From NCBI GenBank assembly GCA_016839875.1, contig JAEOTK010000030.1:1-18021 (forward strand): a stretch of 18,021 nucleotides of DNA. Direction: 5' to 3'. The translations under genes were made by a program, and so were the position numbers. Source of the stretch: Candidatus Heimdallarchaeota archaeon (GTDB lineage Archaea; Asgardarchaeota; Heimdallarchaeia; Heimdallarchaeales; Heimdallarchaeaceae). This document shows positions 14,236 to 18,021 of this stretch, one piece after another. The notes under the pieces are model-generated. The model saw only the letters and a program-made list of their open reading frames with translations. It was not told the origin of the DNA and ran no database searches. Within the stretch, counting starts at the first letter, position 1; each line of letters opens with the position of its first letter.

Positions 14236-15309
14236 CTATTTGCTTTCTTTCTTGTTTGTTTTTTTCTTCCCTTTTTTGCTATGTGGGAGATTAATCGAAT
14301 CAACAATCAATGGTATAGGATCAATAAGTTCTTTGGTTATTTGATCTCTTTTTTCTTTCCAGAACTCTTGGTCGAAATCTTTGCTAGATATTTCTTTTAT
14401 TTTAGAGAAAGCCTTCCCTTCATCCACAAAATTGTACACTAAGCCAGTCTTTTCAAGATATATCATATTCCCAGATTTCATTCTTTCATTCTTATCTAGA
14501 GTGTTGTATCTAATTACTGGAACTCCCAAAATTGCTGCTTCTGAGGTCATAGTCTGTGTTTCTGTTACGAGCAGTTTTGAAAATGCTAATAGAGAATGCA
14601 TTTGCTCAGGTCGAATTTTCAGTCTATATTTCTCATATTCTTGTGGTAAGCTACCCTCTGGTGATATTAGGACTCTACCATTTTTTTCCAATTCTTCGAT
14701 AATCTCTCTTTTCATTATATCAGAAAAACCTGTTTGATTCAAATCGTGACTTGCTTGCCAATCACACAACCGAATTATGAAATAGTTATTAGGTTTGAGA
14801 TTTAGTTCATCTAATATCTCATCATTTGGTTTGAATTTCTTTGGATTCAAATATGCAAATTCGTGTAAGCTAGAATATCTAACATGCTTTTTCCCAATAT
14901 CATCGATATAGAAAGAAGGTGTATAAACCACAGTTGCCAAAGGAAAAGATATGAAATTAACTATCCTAGCAAATTCACTATCAGTGAAAATTACTCTTGG
15001 TTTTCTTGATAAGAAACCAACTAGAGAAATACTAATTCCTCCAATACCAACTAGTACATTAATTTTCAACTTGATTACTAGTCTAAATAATTTCAAGTTT
15101 CTTCTCAAAAGCTCAAATACTAATCCAAAAAGATTCTTTGCTTTCTTTACAAAGAAGTAATCAATTTGATAGAAATCTAATAAATCTCTACACATCTTAA
15201 TATCTCTAGTAACAACATATACATTGTGACCTTGCTCCTTCCAGATTCTTATAGGTTCTTTAAAGAAATGAACCTGACCAGGGTGCAAGATATCAATGAG
15301 TATATTCAT
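14236..15309 (-). CDS. DUF354-family protein, GT-B-fold-like
   Basis: 357 residues. The start MNILIDILHPGQVHFFKEPI and the following VYVVTRD match DUF354 (Pfam PF04007), a group related to the MurG and UDP-GlcNAc 2-epimerase fold. Further signs are VGIGGISISLVGF (about 88-100), IFTDSEFA, FIIRLCDWQASHD and, in the second domain, ISPEGSLP and TMTSEAAILGVPVIRY, the GT-B donor-site pattern. Members occur in surface-polysaccharide clusters of bacteria and archaea; most have no assigned reaction. Here it lies between the sulfotransferase and aminotransferase genes on the same strand, so a glycan role is likely. The C-terminus is lysine-rich (KKGKKKTNKKESK), which could favour contact with membranes or nucleic acid. 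Confidence 0.82.
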   Translation of the reverse strand: MNILIDILHPGQVHFFKEPIRIWKEQGHNVYVVTRDIKMCRDLLDFYQIDYFFVKKAKNLFGLVFELLRRNLKLFRLVIKLKINVLVGIGGISISLVGFLSRKPRVIFTDSEFARIVNFISFPLATVVYTPSFYIDDIGKKHVRYSSLHEFAYLNPKKFKPNDEILDELNLKPNNYFIIRLCDWQASHDLNQTGFSDIMKREIIEELEKNGRVLISPEGSLPQEYEKYRLKIRPEQMHSLLAFSKLLVTETQTMTSEAAILGVPVIRYNTLDKNERMKSGNMIYLEKTGLVYNFVDEGKAFSKIKEISSKDFDQEFWKEKRDQITKELIDPIPLIVDSINLPHSKKGKKKTNKKESK

Positions 15310-15433
15310 TATGAAAAACCTTCAGATGGTTAAGTATGTGCTATATCAAGAATTTATTATTACTGTTTTTAACATTTATGAAAGAGAGAAATGTGGTTAA
15401 GTTTTACCAATATTAGGTGAAATTGAAACCAGC

Positions 15434-16447
15434 CTAATAACCAAGTTGTTTCAGAAGAACATCGAATTTCTCATTAATCATTTTTTGATCTTTAACTTCT
15501 AAATCAGTTTTCCATCTTCCGATATTACCAGATCTTATAATTTTTTTAACAGAAGTGAGATATTGCTTGTTGATTGGTAGATTTAGGAAATTCATCACAT
15601 CAGATAATGTACCTTTTTGGTCAGCTATTAAGTCTTCCATTTTTATTTCCATGAGTTTATCTTTTGGAATGTCTTGTTTTACCTTATACCATTGATCCCA
15701 GAATTTCTCCATCCATAGTAGAATATCGGTTACTTCTTTTCCTCCCCATCTCTTTGTTAAGTAGGAAGTTATTACATCTCGAGGATCTCGATATACATGC
15801 AGGATTTTACATTCAGGAAACATGTCAATTAGATGATTTGCATGCAAAACATTGAAAGGAGTAGATTCAGCCCAGTTGTTTTTATTAAGTTCCTTAATTT
15901 TGCTCTCAAATATTTGTTGAATAAATTGACCACATTTCATAGCAATCTCATGTTTTTCAAATTGCTTAACACTAAAAATCGTTGGTTTGTATGACCATGA
16001 TTTTGTTCCTATCCAATTTCCAGAGAATTCTGTGTCTGTTAGTTCTTCAACAAAATCCTTCGTTATTTTCAAAACTCTTTTTCTAGGAAAAATATCTCCC
16101 AGAAATGAAAAACTGTAACTTGGACCTGTCATTTTTACTTTGGGTAATAGCACTCTAGCGAAAATATAGTTAAGATATTTTCCCCCTAAGTATGATTTTT
16201 TGAAGATTTTTCCAATTAAAATTGAAAATCGCTTTAGTGATTCACTTGCTCTTTGAGGAGACCAGTTTACAGAGAGATTGTTGATCAAGTCTATACACCC
16301 ATCAGGATCAATTAGGAACCTCATTTCCGGACCGAATGTTCTTTTTCTCATCTTGAGTGTCGGATAAAAAATATCTTCATGTTCACCTAGACTTCTTCCT
16401 ACAATTGAAGTTCCTGACCTGCCTGTACCTCCAATAAAAATCTGCAT
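15434..16447 (-). CDS. PAPS-dependent sulfotransferase
   Basis: 337 residues. The 5'-phosphosulfate-binding loop is at the extreme N-terminus (GGTGRSGTS, residues 6-14). The 3'-phosphate site is ILHVYRDPRDVITSYL (about 215-230), with R220 and R223 inside the R-D-P-R-D-V motif, preceded by WAESTPFNVLH, a typical substrate-side block. This is the cytosolic/Golgi-type sulfotransferase fold; there is no signal peptide, so it would act in the cytoplasm on a lipid-linked or nucleotide-bound glycan. Context implies that the surface glycan is sulfated. No PAPS-making genes are in the window. The start is at the conserved strand before the loop; a TATA box at 16475-16484 suggests a near-leaderless transcript. 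Confidence 0.85.
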   Translation of the reverse strand: MQIFIGGTGRSGTSIVGRSLGEHEDIFYPTLKMRKRTFGPEMRFLIDPDGCIDLINNLSVNWSPQRASESLKRFSILIGKIFKKSYLGGKYLNYIFARVLLPKVKMTGPSYSFSFLGDIFPRKRVLKITKDFVEELTDTEFSGNWIGTKSWSYKPTIFSVKQFEKHEIAMKCGQFIQQIFESKIKELNKNNWAESTPFNVLHANHLIDMFPECKILHVYRDPRDVITSYLTKRWGGKEVTDILLWMEKFWDQWYKVKQDIPKDKLMEIKMEDLIADQKGTLSDVMNFLNLPINKQYLTSVKKIIRSGNIGRWKTDLEVKDQKMINEKFDVLLKQLGY

Positions 16448-16474
16448 TCTACATCATTTTCCTAATTCTAATCT

Positions 16475-16484
16475 GAAATATAAG
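16475..16484 (-). promoter_or_regulatory. TATA box before the sulfotransferase
   Basis: On the minus strand CTTATATTTC is centred about 33 bases before the ATG at 16447. It lies in the 63-base gap after the multi-pass membrane gene, so the sulfotransferase may be transcribed separately from it. Confidence 0.45.
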
Positions 16485-16510
16485 TTTATCTTAATCGTTC
16501 TCTGAATGCT

Positions 16511-18021
16511 TCAGGAAATTAACCATATAACATATTGTTCGGTTGTAAAAACTGGATCTGCAATATGATGCAATGTTTCTATAAATGGAGATTCAATGAA
16601 GTTATTGACAAAGGTTTCAGTGATATTACTGTCTTTGAAACTTATGAAATAATTTAGATTAAGTTCATAGAGAACGTCAATATTTCTGTCTGCTGTAGCA
16701 TTTTGTGAAACTATATCATTAAAGAAAGTGATTCCAAGAGGAAGGTCTGAACTATAGATATGCGTTTGATACCATCGGAAAGGGGATTTTATTTGGGAAG
16801 CTTCTATAATTTCGGATTTTGTATAGTAATTAACAACAAGCAAAGATAATCCATGTAAATCCGCAATATCTCTCCATCCAGTATTACCTGCAATTCGTCC
16901 CCCTAATGCTCTTGAAGCACATGCAAAGACCCAAGGTTCTTTTTGACTGAAGAATTCTATAATTTGTTTGTCTTCTTCTGTTGTGAATGTGTTTGCATAA
17001 TAAAATGGATCATCACTGTGAAGATAAGTAGTCTGAAAGTCTACATAGAAGAAACTATATGTCAATATAGGAAAGAGGATGATTGCTGGAAGAAGATACT
17101 TCTTTAGTTGTCCATTTTTCTTCATTGGAATCTTTAACTTTTCTGTAATCTTAAATCGTATTTCTATAGCAGCAGCTATTTGTATCAACCCAAATATAGG
17201 AAATAGTATAAGGTAGACTTTGATTTTTGCGAATGTGAAGTTTACAACTATTGAGTAAAGAAGCTGGATGCTTCCGTTAATTAGAAGTAGAAGAAAAACA
17301 ATTAAGTTCTTGTTAATCTTTTTATTATCCTGTAACTCATTCACCATTCCTAAAATTAATACTAATGGGAAAAACGCAAGAAGATAAGGTGTATAACTAC
17401 CATTCATAAAGATAAACAGAGGGACTTGTATAAGTAACAAATAACAGATTCCCTTATTCAAAGTTGAATCTTCTATTCCAAATTTCCACATAAAAACTAA
17501 AGATGCTGCGCCTATTATTAGAATAAAACCCCATCTATCAAAGAAAACAGAAAGTACTACAGATAATGCATGATTTAGGAATCCGTTCTTTGCAAAAGTT
17601 GTTCTAGAAATCTGAGCTAAGCCTAGTAAATCTAAGATGAGGAAATTAATGATAAACAAAATAACCAAAGAGCCAATTATCAGCAAAGGATAATATTTCT
17701 TAACAAAAGAATTTACATCAAATTCAAATTTCTTGTTTACTTTATCATTGATTTTAAGATGGTAGTAGATTAGATAGAGTCCTGAGCAAAGAAGTGGCAT
17801 TATTAATACCATAGACATTCTATGCAGAAACAAGACGAAAATAAAAAATAATGATGCCCATATGAAATCCCTGATCCTCTTGTTTTGATAAATCCTAAAA
17901 AGAAGTTCAAAAAAGAACGGAAGAAGAGCAAGGAATGGTAATCTTGCAGAAGCAATGTTGTAACTGAAATAAACAGTAATTGGGATATTTAGATATAAAA
18001 CACTTCCAAGAAAAGCTAGAC
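16511..18021 (-). CDS. Multi-pass membrane protein, possible GT-C glycosyltransferase (5' partial)
   Basis: The minus-strand frame is open to the right edge (through ARLPFLALLPFFFELLF and upstream), so about 502 C-terminal residues are seen and the true start is outside; an in-frame TTG at 17833 is internal. About ten hydrophobic helices are followed by a soluble C-terminal domain of roughly 170 residues (from about nt 17030 down) that should lie outside the cytoplasm and has two sequons (NAT, NIT). The layout resembles GT-C enzymes such as PMT/ArnT-type or Stt3-like proteins, but their diagnostic N-terminal acidic D-x-D or D-E loop would be off the window, and no WWDxG motif is seen. A polysaccharide polymerase is an alternative. 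Its position beside the sulfotransferase supports a glycan role. Confidence 0.7.
   Translation of the reverse strand, partial: LAFLGSVLYLNIPITVYFSYNIASARLPFLALLPFFFELLFRIYQNKRIRDFIWASLFFIFVLFLHRMSMVLIMPLLCSGLYLIYYHLKINDKVNKKFEFDVNSFVKKYYPLLIIGSLVILFIINFLILDLLGLAQISRTTFAKNGFLNHALSVVLSVFFDRWGFILIIGAASLVFMWKFGIEDSTLNKGICYLLLIQVPLFIFMNGSYTPYLLAFFPLVLILGMVNELQDNKKINKNLIVFLLLLINGSIQLLYSIVVNFTFAKIKVYLILFPIFGLIQIAAAIEIRFKITEKLKIPMKKNGQLKKYLLPAIILFPILTYSFFYVDFQTTYLHSDDPFYYANTFTTEEDKQIIEFFSQKEPWVFACASRALGGRIAGNTGWRDIADLHGLSLLVVNYYTKSEIIEASQIKSPFRWYQTHIYSSDLPLGITFFNDIVSQNATADRNIDVLYELNLNYFISFKDSNITETFVNNFIESPFIETLHHIADPVFTTEQYVIWLIS

Noticed and set aside
14381..14737. Plus-strand open frame of 118 codons inside the DUF354 gene
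   Set aside because: It is fully antisense to a recognised conserved protein and its translation shows no motif; a shadow of the real gene.
15327..15402. Direct repeat TGGTTAAGT (15327-15335 and 15394-15402) between the DUF354 and sulfotransferase genes
   Set aside because: Nine bases in AT-rich DNA, two copies, no further symmetry; likely chance.
17831..17833. TTG as the start of the multi-pass membrane protein (minus strand)
   Set aside because: The frame continues through membrane-helix sequence to the window edge, so this codon is internal.
1..18021. tRNA, rRNA, CRISPR array, insertion sequence or integrase
   Set aside because: No cloverleaf-like gap, regularly spaced DNA repeats, transposase motifs or terminal inverted repeats were seen; intergenic gaps are all under about 250 bases.

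Overview
The window looks archaeal, low in GC (roughly one third by eye). The case rests on TATA-like boxes upstream of several genes, Shine-Dalgarno signals of the GGTGAT/GTGAT type, a separate-subunit pyruvate:ferredoxin oxidoreductase, a short histone-fold protein, and a very large Ig-repeat cell-surface protein with a C-terminal membrane anchor and many N-glycosylation sequons. An Asgard or related mesophilic lineage is plausible, but no gene here settles it.

Layout: (1) 1-3954, the 3' part of a giant surface protein made of 13 complete and one partial Ig-like repeats. (2) 4019-4174, a small acidic protein. (3) 4360-6449, porA-porB (pyruvate oxidation to acetyl-CoA) with a 4-base overlap. 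(4) 6654-6842, a short histone-like gene with its own promoter and a structured leader. (5) 7090-7821, sfsA, convergent with a small helical TerB-like gene (7834-8187, minus). (6) 8292-18021, a surface-glycan synthesis island: a sugar epimerase, an NDP-sugar pyrophosphorylase, a plus-strand set (LbH acyltransferase, Gfo/Idh/MocA dehydrogenase, GT2 glycosyltransferase), and a minus-strand set running in from the right edge (multi-pass membrane protein, sulfotransferase, DUF354 GT-B-like protein, DegT aminotransferase, small two-helix membrane protein).

How it fits together: the nucleotidyltransferase and epimerase would supply activated sugars. The Gfo/Idh/MocA dehydrogenase, DegT aminotransferase and LbH acyltransferase are together what is needed to oxidise, aminate and N-acetylate C3 of a nucleotide sugar, as WbpB/WbpE/WbpD do for UDP-diacetamido-uronates. 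The GT2, DUF354 and multi-pass proteins would assemble or transfer the glycan, and the sulfotransferase would decorate it. The Ig-repeat protein at the left edge, with about 23 N-X-S/T sequons, is a natural kind of acceptor. That link is inference from proximity and sequon content.

Both edge genes are incomplete: the Ig-repeat gene lacks its 5' end and the multi-pass membrane gene (minus strand) lacks its 5' end beyond 18021.
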